A stretch of DNA of 64,000 bases from Pseudomaricurvus sp033283175 (GTDB lineage: Bacteria > Pseudomonadota > Gammaproteobacteria > Pseudomonadales > Cellvibrionaceae), in contig JAWMQM010000001.1 of assembly GCA_033283175.1 (NCBI GenBank), positions 1,612,001 through 1,676,000 on the forward strand. The letters run 5' to 3'. Positions 54,959 through 63,888 of this stretch are shown one piece after another; the first letter of the stretch is position 1; every line of letters starts with the position of its first letter. Position numbers and translations under genes: made by a program. Under the pieces are notes generated by a model that was not told where the DNA came from, made no database searches, and saw only the letters and a list, made by a program, of their open reading frames with translations.

Positions 54959-55993
54959 TCAGAAGTTGTCCGGCATCTTGGCTTTTTCGCGAGCCACATC
55001 GCGGCTGATGATGCGCTTGGCCACCAGGTCTGCCAGGCACTGGTCCATGGTCTGCATGCCCAGCGCCGCGCCGGTCTGGATGGCAGAGTACATCTGCGCC
55101 ACCTTGTCTTCCCGGATCAGGTTACGGATCGCCGCGGTACCACGCATGATCTCGTGGGCCGCCACACGACCACCGCCGTTGCGCTTCAGCAGGGTCTGGG
55201 AGATTACCGCCTGCAGGGATTCCGACAGCATGGAGCGCACCATGGCTTTCTCGGCCGCGGGGAATACGTCCACCACACGGTCGATGGTTTTGGCCGCCGA
55301 GGTGGTGTGCAGGGTGCCGAATACCAGGTGGCCGGTTTCCGCCGCGGTCAGCGCCAGGCGAATGGTCTCCAGGTCCCGCAGCTCACCCACCAGGATGATG
55401 TCCGGGTCTTCCCGCAGGGCGGAGCGCAGGGCTTCGGCAAAGCCGTGGGTATCGCGGTGCACTTCCCGCTGGTTTACCAGGCACTTCTTGGATTCGTGCA
55501 CAAATTCGATTGGGTCCTCAATGGTGAGGATGTGCTCGTATTTGTTGTCGTTGAGGTAGTCCATCATGGCCGCGAGGGTGGTGGACTTGCCGCTACCGGT
55601 GGGGCCGGTTACCAGCACCAGGCCGCGGGGTACGGCAACGATATCGCGGAACACCTGGCCCATGCCCAGCTCCTCCATGGTCAGTACCTTGGAGGGAATG
55701 GTACGGAACACGGCGCCGGCACCACGGTTGTGGTTAAAGGCGTTTACACGGAAGCGGGCAACACCGGGAACCTCGAACGAGAAGTCGGTTTCCAGGAACT
55801 CTTCGTAGTCCTTGCGTTGCTTGTCATTCATGATCTCGTAGATCAGACTATGCACCTGCTTGTGTTCCATGGGGGGCAGGTTGATGCGTCGAACATCGCC
55901 ATCGACCCGGATCATGGGAGGCAAGCCAGCTGAAAGGTGCAAATCCGAAGCGCCCTGTTTGGCACTGAACGCCAGAAGTTCCGTAATATCCAT
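54959..55993 (-). CDS. pilT: Type IV pilus retraction ATPase PilT
   Basis: 344 residues. Main retraction motor. Walker A GPTGSGKSTTLAAM, Asp box LTIEDPIEFVHESK, Walker B PDIILVGELRDLET, His box TGHLVFGTLHTTSAAK and the PilT-specific AIRNLIREDK are all visible. Length is normal. It diverges from yggS across 109 bases, the same order as in Pseudomonas aeruginosa. Confidence 0.97.
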   Translation of the reverse strand: MDITELLAFSAKQGASDLHLSAGLPPMIRVDGDVRRINLPPMEHKQVHSLIYEIMNDKQRKDYEEFLETDFSFEVPGVARFRVNAFNHNRGAGAVFRTIPSKVLTMEELGMGQVFRDIVAVPRGLVLVTGPTGSGKSTTLAAMMDYLNDNKYEHILTIEDPIEFVHESKKCLVNQREVHRDTHGFAEALRSALREDPDIILVGELRDLETIRLALTAAETGHLVFGTLHTTSAAKTIDRVVDVFPAAEKAMVRSMLSESLQAVISQTLLKRNGGGRVAAHEIMRGTAAIRNLIREDKVAQMYSAIQTGAALGMQTMDQCLADLVAKRIISRDVAREKAKMPDNF

Positions 55994-56102
55994 ACTGCGA
56001 CTCTAGTAATTGGTAGTTCTGATTCCCCGGTGGTTGCCAGCAGCTGCCAGTGATTGATCGTTAACAGCCGGTGGCAACGCCGCAAGGCGGCCGGACCAGT
56101 AT

Positions 56103-56783
56103 ATGTCGAAGATACCCGAGCAACTAGCTCAAGTGCAAAACCGCGTGCAGGCTGCCCTGGCGGCGGCTGGACGCGCCGATGATGCCGCGCTGCTGCTGGC
56201 GGTGAGCAAGAAAAAAAGTGCCGCCGCTATCCGCGAGGCCTTTGCCTGCGGGCAGGTCTGCTTCGGTGAGAGCTATCTGCAGGAGGCTCTGGAGAAACAG
56301 CAGCTGCTGCGGGACCTGCCCATCGAATGGCATTTTATCGGCCCCATCCAATCCAATAAAACCCGCGCCATCGCTGAAAACTTTGACTGGGTTCACAGTG
56401 TTGATCGCGCCCGTATCGCTGTCCGCCTCAATGACCAGCGGCCGCCGTCGTTGCCGCCGCTGAACGTCTGTGTGCAGGTCAATATCGATGCCGAGCCCAC
56501 CAAGGCGGGGGTGCTGCCGGCAGAGCTGCCGGCGGTGCTGGAGAGCGTGGCGCAGTTGCCGCACCTGCGTCTGCGGGGCTTGATGGCGATACCGGCACCC
56601 CGCAGCGACTATGCCGGGCAGCAGCAGGTGCTGGCTCAGGTGGCCAGCCTGCTGCAGGAGTGGCAGCAACGCTATCCGCAGCTGGATACGCTCTCTATGG
56701 GCATGTCCGGCGACCTGGAAGCGGCCATTGCGGCGGGGTCTACCATAGTACGTGTGGGTACCGATATTTTTGGCGCGCGCTGA
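56103..56783 (+). CDS. yggS: Pyridoxal phosphate homeostasis protein (YggS/PLPBP)
   Basis: 226 residues. A PLP-binding single-domain TIM barrel with no known catalysis that buffers free PLP. The cofactor lysine is in LLAVSKKKSAAAIREA; HFIGPIQSNKTR, VNIDAEPTKAG, LRGLMAIP and LSMGMSGDLEAAIAAGSTIVR (in two pieces) complete the family set. Followed by proC after 84 bases, a conserved pair. Confidence 0.95.
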   Translation: MSKIPEQLAQVQNRVQAALAAAGRADDAALLLAVSKKKSAAAIREAFACGQVCFGESYLQEALEKQQLLRDLPIEWHFIGPIQSNKTRAIAENFDWVHSVDRARIAVRLNDQRPPSLPPLNVCVQVNIDAEPTKAGVLPAELPAVLESVAQLPHLRLRGLMAIPAPRSDYAGQQQVLAQVASLLQEWQQRYPQLDTLSMGMSGDLEAAIAAGSTIVRVGTDIFGAR

Positions 56784-56867
56784 CGGCGCCCGGATCAAAT
56801 TGGCAACTGTGCGGGCCGCACAGGATTTTCACAGACGCACAGCATTTTTACAGAGAGGACAGCCACG

Positions 56868-57689
56868 GTGACTCAGGCAAAGATTACGTTTATCGGCGCG
56901 GGCAATATGGCCAGCAGTATTATTGGTGGTCTGGTGGCCAAGGGTTACCCCGCAGCGCAGATCACCGCCACCGATCCCTACCTGCCGAGCCTGGAGCGGG
57001 TGCAGCAGCAATTCGGCATCGAGGTGACCCAGGACAACGCCGCGGCCGCTGCGGCCGCCGATGTGGTGGTGCTGGCGGTCAAGCCGCAGGTGATGCAGCA
57101 GGTGGCCGAAGGCTTGAGCGGCAGCCTTGGGCACCAGCCGCTGGTGATCTCTATCGCTGCCGGGATCGATATGCGCAGCCTGGATCTGTGGCTCGGCAAC
57201 GACCTGCCCATCGTGCGTTGCATGCCCAACACCCCGGCGCTGGTGCAACTGGGCGCAACCGGGCTGTTTGGCAACGACCGCCTCAACGACCAACAGCGGC
57301 AGCTGGCCGATGACATACTCTCCGCCGTGGGCATTGTGCAGTGGCTGGAGAACGAAGCCCTGCTGGATGCGGTGACCGCCGTCTCCGGCAGTGGCCCGGC
57401 CTACTTCTTCCTGTTTATGGAAGCCATGATCGATGCCGGCGTGGCCCAGGGGCTGAGTCGCGACAGCGCCACCCAGCTGACCCTGCAGACCGCGCTGGGT
57501 GCGGCGCAGCTGGCACTGGGCAGTGATGTGGATGTGGTGGAGTTGCGCCGCCGGGTCACCTCGCCCAACGGTACCACCGAGCAGGCGATCCTCTCTTTCG
57601 AGGAGGAGGGATTGCGGGCTGCGGTGGAGAAGGCCATGGAGGCCTGCGCCGAGCGCTCGCGGGAGATGGCTGCGGAACTGGGCGCCTGA
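56868..57689 (+). CDS. proC: Pyrroline-5-carboxylate reductase
   Basis: 273 residues from a GTG with AGAGAGGA upstream. Last step of proline synthesis. Rossmann motif FIGAGNMASSIIGGL at the N-terminus, VLAVKPQVMQQV, RCMPNTPALVQLGATGL, and the C-terminal VSGSGPAYFF and VTSPNGTTEQAI. The last motif has Asn where most family members have Gly (SPGGTT). yggT starts 76 bases downstream. Confidence 0.95.
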   Translation: MTQAKITFIGAGNMASSIIGGLVAKGYPAAQITATDPYLPSLERVQQQFGIEVTQDNAAAAAAADVVVLAVKPQVMQQVAEGLSGSLGHQPLVISIAAGIDMRSLDLWLGNDLPIVRCMPNTPALVQLGATGLFGNDRLNDQQRQLADDILSAVGIVQWLENEALLDAVTAVSGSGPAYFFLFMEAMIDAGVAQGLSRDSATQLTLQTALGAAQLALGSDVDVVELRRRVTSPNGTTEQAILSFEEEGLRAAVEKAMEACAERSREMAAELGA

Positions 57690-57765
57690 ACCACGATCTG
57701 AGTGGGCTGTCGCAAACCCCGGCCGGTTGGCGGGGGTCGGGATTTCATTAAGGAAGGAGATAGAG

Positions 57766-58362
57766 ATGGGGCCAATGCAGGAAATCGGTACCTTGCTGAT
57801 ACAGACACTGGGATCGCTGTTTCTGATCGTGGTGTTGCTGCGGTTTTTGCTGCAGCTGGCGCGGGCCGACTTTTACAATCCGCTGTCGCAATTTGTGGTC
57901 AAGGCCACCAACCCCCTGTTAATTCCGTTGCGCCGGCTTATTCCCGGCGTGATGGGCATCGATGTCGCTTCGCTGGCACTGGCGCTGCTGGTGCAGCTGG
58001 TCCTGATTGAGGCCACCGCACTGGTGCTGGGGGTGGGCTTTATCGGCCTGCTGACCGTGGTGGTGTGGGGCGTGATCGGCGTGTTGTCGCTGGTGGTCAA
58101 TATCTACTTCTGGACCCTGGTGGTGATGGTGGTGGCCAGCTGGGTGGCCCCCCACAGCCGGCATCCGGCGCTGCTGCTGGTGCGACAGCTGGTGGAGCCT
58201 GTTATGGCTCCCTTCCGTCGTTTCCTGCCGGACCTGGGTGGTATCGATATTTCCCCCATATTTGCTTTCCTTGCCATCAGTGTGGTGCAGATTCTGCTGC
58301 GCCACCTGGCCGCTGCCGTGGGCCTCGCCGGCGGGGCGGCACAGCTGGTTGTGGGAGTCTGA
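57766..58362 (+). CDS. yggT: YggT family integral membrane protein
   Basis: 198 residues from ATG 57766 with a strong AAGGAAGGAG site; an open frame runs further upstream, but over proC. Two repeated YggT units, each with an amphipathic PLSQFVVKATNPLLIPLRRLIP-type loop (here split: NPLSQFVVKATNPLLIPLRR and EPVMAPFRRFLPDLGGIDIS) and hydrophobic helices; four or so TM segments. It has been linked to osmotic stress tolerance in E. coli, with mechanism unknown. Follows proC, as in most gammaproteobacteria. Confidence 0.92.
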   Translation: MGPMQEIGTLLIQTLGSLFLIVVLLRFLLQLARADFYNPLSQFVVKATNPLLIPLRRLIPGVMGIDVASLALALLVQLVLIEATALVLGVGFIGLLTVVVWGVIGVLSLVVNIYFWTLVVMVVASWVAPHSRHPALLLVRQLVEPVMAPFRRFLPDLGGIDISPIFAFLAISVVQILLRHLAAAVGLAGGAAQLVVGV

Positions 58363-58530
58363 TCACACCATAACTGTCAGCTTCTACCCCTGACGCCCTT
58401 TCCGTTTCTCCGTTGTTGGGTTTTAATAGAGGGCTTGCGCGCCAGGTAACTGGCGCAGCCCACAATAACAACAATAAATAACCAGAAAAAAAGATTCTGC
58501 CGGAGAGCGGAACCCCCGAGGTGTGATGGC

Positions 58531-60483
58531 GTGGATGTACAGTCTTTTTATCGACAGATGGCGGATTACGTCCGCTGGAAATCGTCGCTCAGCACACAGC
58601 TGAGTGCTTTCCTGTGCTGGTATAAAACCTACCAGCCGGCCGATGCAACAGCCCTGCGCTGCCTGCGTCAGGCGTTGCAGACCCTTAACAGCGACAGCTT
58701 CCTGCTGGTGTTGGTGGGGGAGGTGTCGCGTGGCAAAACCGAATTAATCAACGCGCTGCTCTATCCCCAGTACGACTGCAAGCTGCTGCCCTCGGGCCCC
58801 GGGCGCACCACCATGTGCCCCACCGAAATTTATTACGATCCCCTGGAGCAGACTAACGTCCTGCGTCTGCTGCCCATTGAGACCCGGCGCTCGTCCGCCA
58901 CCCTGACCAGTTTCCGGCGTATTCCCAAGCACTGGGTCAGTGTGCCGCTGGACAGCAGCGATCCCACCGCGCTGGCGGCGGCGCTGCAGCGCCTGGCGCA
59001 GGTGAAGCGGGTGACCACCGAAGAGGCCCACTCCCTCGGTTTTGACCTCGGCCACCTGAAGGCGGCCAGCGATGGTTTGTGGGAGATCCCTGCCTGGCGT
59101 CACGCACTGCTCAACATGGATCATCCGCTGTTGCGCCACGGTTTGCGCCTGCTGGATACCCCCGGCCTGAATGTGCTGGGTAACGAGCCGGAACTGACCC
59201 TGAGCAACCTGCCCGACGCCGATTCCATTCTCTTTATGCTGGCGGCGGATATTGGTTTGTCAGCATCCGATACCCAGATCTGGCGCGACCACATCAAGCC
59301 CATGGCGGAGGAGACGCCGGAGCGGGTGCTGGTGCTGCTCAACAAGATGGACAGCCTCTGGGGCGAGGTCAGTGAAGACCAGGCGCAGGTCTCTGCCAGT
59401 GTTCGGGCCAGCACCGCCCGCGCCCTGCGCATGAGTGAAGAGCAGGTGTTGACCCTGTCAGCGCGCCAGGCCCTGCAGGCGCAGCAGCAGCCCAACGAGG
59501 AGCTGTTGCAATTCAGCCGCCTGCCGCAGATAGAGCAGCAGTTGGCGCAGCAGCTGATCCGTAATCAGGAGCGCATGAGCAGCAGTGTGCAGGTGACCGA
59601 TGCCATCCAGGTGATGCAGAGCACCCGCAAGCTGATGAAAGAGCGGCTGGAGCGCGCCCGCCAGGAGCGTGAACAGTTGCGCAAGGTGCTCGACAGCCCG
59701 GCGCAGTCGGCGGCGCAGATCAACAGCCTGCGCCAGCAGGTGCGTCACCTGCACCAGCTCTACCGTCGCCAGTCTCTGGACCTGCGCGCCTACCAGCGGG
59801 AGCTGGAGCGACGCTGCGAATCCATGCGGGTGCCCATGGCGGCCTTCCACCTGGAGGGGCTGATCAATGCCACCTACGAAGAGATGCTGAAAAGCTGGAC
59901 CTTCGTCGGCCTGGGTCGGGTACTGGGCAAGTTTTTCGAGCAGCTGCACCAGCGCAGTGACCGGCTGCGGCTGGAGGTGCAGGCCGCCAATGAGTCGCTG
60001 CTGCGCATCTACGAGAATGCGCGCTACCATCGTCGCAATCCGCAGGAGGCGCTGGCGCGGCGCTTTGACCTGCAGCCCTACCAGCGTCAGCTGGGGCTGC
60101 TGGAGCAGCAGGCGCGGGAGTTCCGGCGCTCGCTGGTGACCATGCTGGGCCTGCGCCGCCATCGGGCCGCACGCTTTATGCACACCCTCGGCCAGGAGGT
60201 GCGCACCATCAACAATCAGCTGCAGGAAAAGCTGGACAGTTGGGTGGAGTCCGCCATGACCCCCATGTTGCAGGAGACCGAGCAGCAGAAGGAGACCCTG
60301 GACAGCTACCTCAAGCAGATGACCCAGCTGCGCCAGCAGCGCAGCGAACAGTGGGCCAGGGTGCAGGAGCTGAAGCAGGAGCTGGCGGTGCAGGAGGCGG
60401 CACTGAGCGAGCTGGACCACATTATCACCAGTGCCCAGGCCACCCCGGCGGCGCCTCTTCCCGATGGAGTCAGCCTCGCCTGA
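58531..60483 (+). CDS. Dynamin-like large GTPase
   Basis: 650 residues from a GTG at 58531 with GAGGT upstream. A dynamin-type G domain: G1 GEVSRGKT (63-70), G2 near RTTMCPTEI (92-100), G3 DTPGLN (209-214), G4 NKMD (271-274). Beyond about 340 it is nearly all helical, with heptad-rich stretches (360-425, 590-640) and a WTFVGLGRVLGKFF segment near 455-470 that could be a membrane paddle. Bacterial dynamin-like proteins remodel or protect membranes. Here it stands alone between yggT and metX, a place where Pseudomonas has no such gene as far as I recall. The specific function is unknown. Confidence 0.85.
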   Translation: MDVQSFYRQMADYVRWKSSLSTQLSAFLCWYKTYQPADATALRCLRQALQTLNSDSFLLVLVGEVSRGKTELINALLYPQYDCKLLPSGPGRTTMCPTEIYYDPLEQTNVLRLLPIETRRSSATLTSFRRIPKHWVSVPLDSSDPTALAAALQRLAQVKRVTTEEAHSLGFDLGHLKAASDGLWEIPAWRHALLNMDHPLLRHGLRLLDTPGLNVLGNEPELTLSNLPDADSILFMLAADIGLSASDTQIWRDHIKPMAEETPERVLVLLNKMDSLWGEVSEDQAQVSASVRASTARALRMSEEQVLTLSARQALQAQQQPNEELLQFSRLPQIEQQLAQQLIRNQERMSSSVQVTDAIQVMQSTRKLMKERLERARQEREQLRKVLDSPAQSAAQINSLRQQVRHLHQLYRRQSLDLRAYQRELERRCESMRVPMAAFHLEGLINATYEEMLKSWTFVGLGRVLGKFFEQLHQRSDRLRLEVQAANESLLRIYENARYHRRNPQEALARRFDLQPYQRQLGLLEQQAREFRRSLVTMLGLRRHRAARFMHTLGQEVRTINNQLQEKLDSWVESAMTPMLQETEQQKETLDSYLKQMTQLRQQRSEQWARVQELKQELAVQEAALSELDHIITSAQATPAAPLPDGVSLA

Positions 60484-60507
60484 GGTCGTCTCCGTTCAAG
60501 GCTTGCA

Positions 60508-60566
60508 GGAGCGCAGTCTGATCCTTAGACTTGCGCTCCATTGCCCGCCGCAGCCTTGCCTGCGGC
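60508..60566 (+). other. Two adjacent hairpins upstream of metX
   Basis: Hairpin 1: GGAGCGC-A-GTCT (60508-60519) with AGAC-TT-GCGCTCC (60527-60539). Hairpin 2: GCCGCAG (60547-60553), 6-base loop, CTGCGGC (60560-60566). Neither has a T-run. The left arm resembles the REP head (AGGAGCGCAGTC is shared with 15956-15980). They end 30 bases before the metX ATG. Confidence 0.5.
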
Positions 60567-60596
60567 CATGTCGTCCTTTCTGTCACTGGTATCCCG

Positions 60597-61742
60597 ATGG
60601 CTGATATTCACGCGCCGGACTCCGTAGGAGTGGTGGTTCCCCAGACCCTGCAGTTTGACCAGCCGCTGCAGCTTGCCTGTGGGCGCACGCTGGAGAGTTA
60701 CCAGCTGGTGATCGAGACCTATGGCACCCTCAATGCCAGCAAGTCCAACGCTGTACTGATCTGCCACGCCCTCTCGGGGCATCACCACGCCGCCGGCTAC
60801 CACAGCGCCGATGACCGCAAGCCCGGCTGGTGGGATGCCTATATCGGCCCCGGCAAACCCATTGATACCAACCGCTTCTTTGTGGTGTCGCTGAATAACC
60901 TCGGCGGTTGTCACGGCTCCACCGGCCCGCGCAGCATCAACCCGCAGACCGGCAAGGCCTGGGGCAAGGATTTTCCCATGCTGCGGGTGCGCGACTGGGT
61001 GCACTCCCAGGCGCGGCTGGCCGATCGTCTGGGCATAGACCAGTGGGCGGCCGTCATCGGTGGCAGTCTCGGCGGTATGCAGGCCATGCGCTGGGCGCTG
61101 GAGTACCCGGAGCGGGTGCGCCACTGTGTGGTGATGGCCTCGGCCATGAAGCTCTCGGCGCAGAATATCGCCTTCAACGAGACTGCCCGTCAGGCGATTA
61201 TGTCGGACCCGAAATTTTGCGATGGTGATTACCTGAGCCATGACACCTACCCCAAGGAGGGGTTGGCCGTGGCGCGCATGATCGGCCACATCACCTACCT
61301 CTCCGACGATGGCATGGGGGAGAAGTTTGGCCGAGAGATCCGCTCCGGCAGTTTTGCGCAGGGGATTGAGGAGCCGGTGGAGTTCCAGATCCAGAGCTAT
61401 CTGCGTCACCAGGGTGATGTGTTCTCCGACAGTTTTGATGCCAATACCTACATCCTGATGACGCAGGCGCTGGACTACTTTGACCTGGCGCGGGAGTACG
61501 ATGACGACGCGGTGGAGGCTTTCCGTCGCGCCATGTGTCGCTTCCTGGTGGTCTCCTTCACCACCGACTGGCGTTTCTCGCCGCAGCGTTCACGGGAAAT
61601 TGTTGATGCCCTGGTGGGTGCCAGCAAGCAGGTCAGTTACGCCGAGGTGGATACCGCCTACGGTCATGACGCTTTCCTGATGCCCATTGAGCGCTACTAC
61701 CGCCTGTTTCAGGCCTTCATGCAGGGGATTGAGTTGTCATGA
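60597..61742 (+). CDS. metX: Homoserine O-acyltransferase
   Basis: 381 residues from ATG 60597. Acylates homoserine in methionine synthesis. Alpha/beta hydrolase fold with nucleophile serine in GGSLGGMQAMRWA, the Asp in FTTDWRFSP and the His in YGHDAFLMP; NNLGGCHGSTGPRSINPQTG is a family block. In gammaproteobacteria with the MetX-MetW pair the donor is often succinyl-CoA, but I cannot settle acetyl versus succinyl from the sequence alone. Its last codons overlap the metW start (ATGA). Confidence 0.93.
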   Translation: MADIHAPDSVGVVVPQTLQFDQPLQLACGRTLESYQLVIETYGTLNASKSNAVLICHALSGHHHAAGYHSADDRKPGWWDAYIGPGKPIDTNRFFVVSLNNLGGCHGSTGPRSINPQTGKAWGKDFPMLRVRDWVHSQARLADRLGIDQWAAVIGGSLGGMQAMRWALEYPERVRHCVVMASAMKLSAQNIAFNETARQAIMSDPKFCDGDYLSHDTYPKEGLAVARMIGHITYLSDDGMGEKFGREIRSGSFAQGIEEPVEFQIQSYLRHQGDVFSDSFDANTYILMTQALDYFDLAREYDDDAVEAFRRAMCRFLVVSFTTDWRFSPQRSREIVDALVGASKQVSYAEVDTAYGHDAFLMPIERYYRLFQAFMQGIELS

Positions 61743-62371
61743 CTGCGGTAGCCTCTAACAACACCTTCGTCGGCGACCTGCGCATTGACCTGTCGGTGAT
61801 CCAGGAGTGGATTGCCGGCGGCTCACGGGTGCTCGACCTGGGCTGCGGCGACGGCACGTTGCTGGCTAGCCTGCGGGACCACAAACAGGTCACCGGCTAC
61901 GGCCTGGAGATCGACCCGGAGCAGATCACCACCTGCATCGCCCGCGGTCTCAACGTGGTGGAGCAGAACCTCGACCGGGGGCTCTCCAACTTCGCCGACA
62001 ACAGTTTTGACACGGTGGTCATGACCCAGGCACTGCAAACCCTGCGCGAGCCGCACAGGGTGCTGGAGGAGATGTTGCGGGTGGGCAAGGAGTGCATTGT
62101 CACCTTCCCCAACTTCGGCCACTGGCGGGCGCGCTGGCACCTGTTCTTTAATGGCCGCATGCCGGTCTCCGACCTGCTACCCTATGAATGGTACGATACG
62201 CCCAATATCCACTTCTGCACCTTCCGCGATTTCGAAGTGCTGTGCCGCGAGTTGCAGATCACCATCCTGCAGCGTCAGGTGGTGGCCGAGGGGCCGTTCA
62301 GCCGCTTCCTGAAAGAGACGCGTCCGAACCTGTTTGGTGAAACGGCCATCTACCATCTCACCCGGCGTTGA
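61739..62371 (+). CDS. metW: Methionine biosynthesis protein MetW
   Basis: 210 residues. A class I methyltransferase-fold protein required together with MetX in several proteobacteria; its exact role is not settled. SAM-like motif RVLDLGCGDGTLLASL near residue 30, YGLEIDPEQI, FDTVVMTQALQ and the family-specific VTFPNFGHWRARWHLFFNG. Overlaps metX by 4 bases, so the two are translationally coupled. Confidence 0.95.
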   Translation: MTAVASNNTFVGDLRIDLSVIQEWIAGGSRVLDLGCGDGTLLASLRDHKQVTGYGLEIDPEQITTCIARGLNVVEQNLDRGLSNFADNSFDTVVMTQALQTLREPHRVLEEMLRVGKECIVTFPNFGHWRARWHLFFNGRMPVSDLLPYEWYDTPNIHFCTFRDFEVLCRELQITILQRQVVAEGPFSRFLKETRPNLFGETAIYHLTRR

Positions 62372-62430
62372 TAACTATTTACGGCTGTTGCGGTGCAGGA
62401 CTGCGGCAACCGGCTCAGGGAGGTACGATC

Positions 62431-62892
62431 ATGGCCCGCTTTACCCGACATATTTTGCACATTGCTGCCGCTGCCCTGTTGCTGTTGCCGCTGTCGTCCC
62501 TGGCGCAGGAGGAGGCCCGGGAGCAGCAGGTCTACACCCAGTTTGGCGATGTGAGGGTGCTGCACACGGTGTTTAGCAGCAGTTTCCTGCAGCCTGAGGT
62601 GGCGGCCACTTACGGCTTCAAGCGCGCCGGTAACCAGATGCTGGTGAATGTGGCGGTGGTGCGTGGCGAAACTGCCTCCGGCGGCCTGCCGGTCAAGCTC
62701 AGCGGCGAGGTCAGTAACCTGATGCAGCAGAAAAAGACCCTGCAGTTCACCGAGATTCACGAGAAAGGGGCGGTCTACTACCTGGCTCCCCTGCGACTGG
62801 ATGCCGATGAGGTGCTGCACTTCCATTTTCAGGTGGAGCTGGACGGCAAGCACTACGACGTGAATTTTGACCGCAAGCTCTACCGCGACTGA
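62431..62892 (+). CDS. DUF4426 periplasmic protein
   Basis: 153 residues from ATG 62431 with AGGGAGG upstream. Signal peptide with hydrophobic core AAAALLLLPLSSLAQ, cleaved near LAQ. The mature domain is mostly beta (TQFGDVRVLHTVFSSSFLQP, FHFQVELDGKHYDVNFDRKL in the last part). This matches DUF4426, a family typically found between metW and rdgB in Pseudomonas-type genomes. Function unknown. Confidence 0.85.
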   Translation: MARFTRHILHIAAAALLLLPLSSLAQEEAREQQVYTQFGDVRVLHTVFSSSFLQPEVAATYGFKRAGNQMLVNVAVVRGETASGGLPVKLSGEVSNLMQQKKTLQFTEIHEKGAVYYLAPLRLDADEVLHFHFQVELDGKHYDVNFDRKLYRD

Positions 62893-62910
62893 CGGTCAGG
62901 AGAGGCAGTC

Positions 62911-63264
62911 ATGGTCACCTATCTTGCGCACATGGCCGGTGCCGCGCTGCTGGTAAACAGTGTGCCGCACTCGGTGAAAGGCTTGTGCGGCGAATGCTTT
63001 CCCAGCCCCTTTTCCAAACCGCCCGGCGTGGGGCCCTCAACGCCGCGCGCTAATGTCCTCTGGGGTGGCATCAACTTTCTCGCTGGCTGTGGCCTGTTGT
63101 TCGGCATAGGTCAGTTTCAGTTTGGGCTCAACCTGGATACGGCGTTAGTGGTCGCCGCGGGTTGGGGTTGCGGTTTTGCTCTGGCGCGTCACTTCGGCAA
63201 GCAGTTTGCCGGTCAGGGCTCCGTGATTGAATGGCAGGTAATAGAACGTGACACAACTGACTAA
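62911..63264 (+). CDS. Hypothetical small membrane protein
   Basis: 117 residues with AGGAG upstream. Three hydrophobic segments (about 4-20, 48-66, 75-92) and a CGECF motif in a Pro-rich loop. I do not recognise a family. It begins 18 bases after the DUF4426 gene, and its last 17 bases overlap the rdgB start. The order metW, DUF4426, this gene, rdgB suggests one transcript. The similar start and spacing to neighbours make it a likely real gene, but without known role. Confidence 0.6.
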   Translation: MVTYLAHMAGAALLVNSVPHSVKGLCGECFPSPFSKPPGVGPSTPRANVLWGGINFLAGCGLLFGIGQFQFGLNLDTALVVAAGWGCGFALARHFGKQFAGQGSVIEWQVIERDTTD

Positions 63265-63865
63265 GCTGGTGTTGGCCAGCGGTAATGCCGGCAAACTGCT
63301 GGAGTTTCAGCTGCTGCTGCAGCCGCTCGCCTGCGAGGTGGTGGCGCAATCGGAACTGGGTGTGCCGGATGCCGATGAAACCGGGCTCAGTTTTGTGGAA
63401 AATGCCATTCTCAAGGCTCGCCACGCCGCCCGCCTGACCGGGTTGCCGGCATTGGCGGACGACTCCGGCCTGGAGGTGGATGCCCTCGGCGGCGAGCCGG
63501 GTATTTACTCCTCCCGCTATGCCGGCGTTGATGACGATGACAAGGATGCGGCCAACAACCGCAAGCTGATCAATGCCCTGGCGGGACTGGCCAGCGAAGA
63601 GCGCAGCGCCCGCTTCCAGTGTGTGCTCGTGTTTATGCGGCATGCCAATGATCCCACCCCGCTGATCTGCCAGGGCAGTTGGGAGGGACGCATACTGCAC
63701 GAAGTGGCGGGCGAGGGTGGTTTTGGTTATGACCCCCTGTTCTTTGTGCCGGAACTGGATTGCAGCTCGGCGCAGCTACCCAAAGAAGAGAAGAACCGTA
63801 TCAGTCACCGAGGGCGCGCCATGCAGCAATTGCTCGAGCAGTTGAAAGCTCGCTACACCGTATAA
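63248..63865 (+). CDS. rdgB: dITP/XTP pyrophosphatase (RdgB/HAM1)
   Basis: 205 residues from a GTG at 63248, overlapping the previous gene. Removes dITP, XTP and similar non-standard triphosphates before they enter DNA. LASGNAGKLLEFQLLL at the N-terminus, SFVENAILKARHAA, ADDSGLEVDALGG, EGGFGYDPLFFVPE and the final SHRGRAMQQLLEQL are the family motifs. Followed by hemW, as in Pseudomonas. Confidence 0.96.
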   Translation: MTQLTKLVLASGNAGKLLEFQLLLQPLACEVVAQSELGVPDADETGLSFVENAILKARHAARLTGLPALADDSGLEVDALGGEPGIYSSRYAGVDDDDKDAANNRKLINALAGLASEERSARFQCVLVFMRHANDPTPLICQGSWEGRILHEVAGEGGFGYDPLFFVPELDCSSAQLPKEEKNRISHRGRAMQQLLEQLKARYTV

Positions 63866-63888
63866 GCGGCCAGTGCCGCGGGACTGCC

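Noticed and set aside
60484..60596. SAM- or SAH-type riboswitch upstream of metX
   Set aside because: Only two simple hairpins are seen. I could not find the conserved core of any SAM or SAH riboswitch class, so a riboswitch is not claimed.
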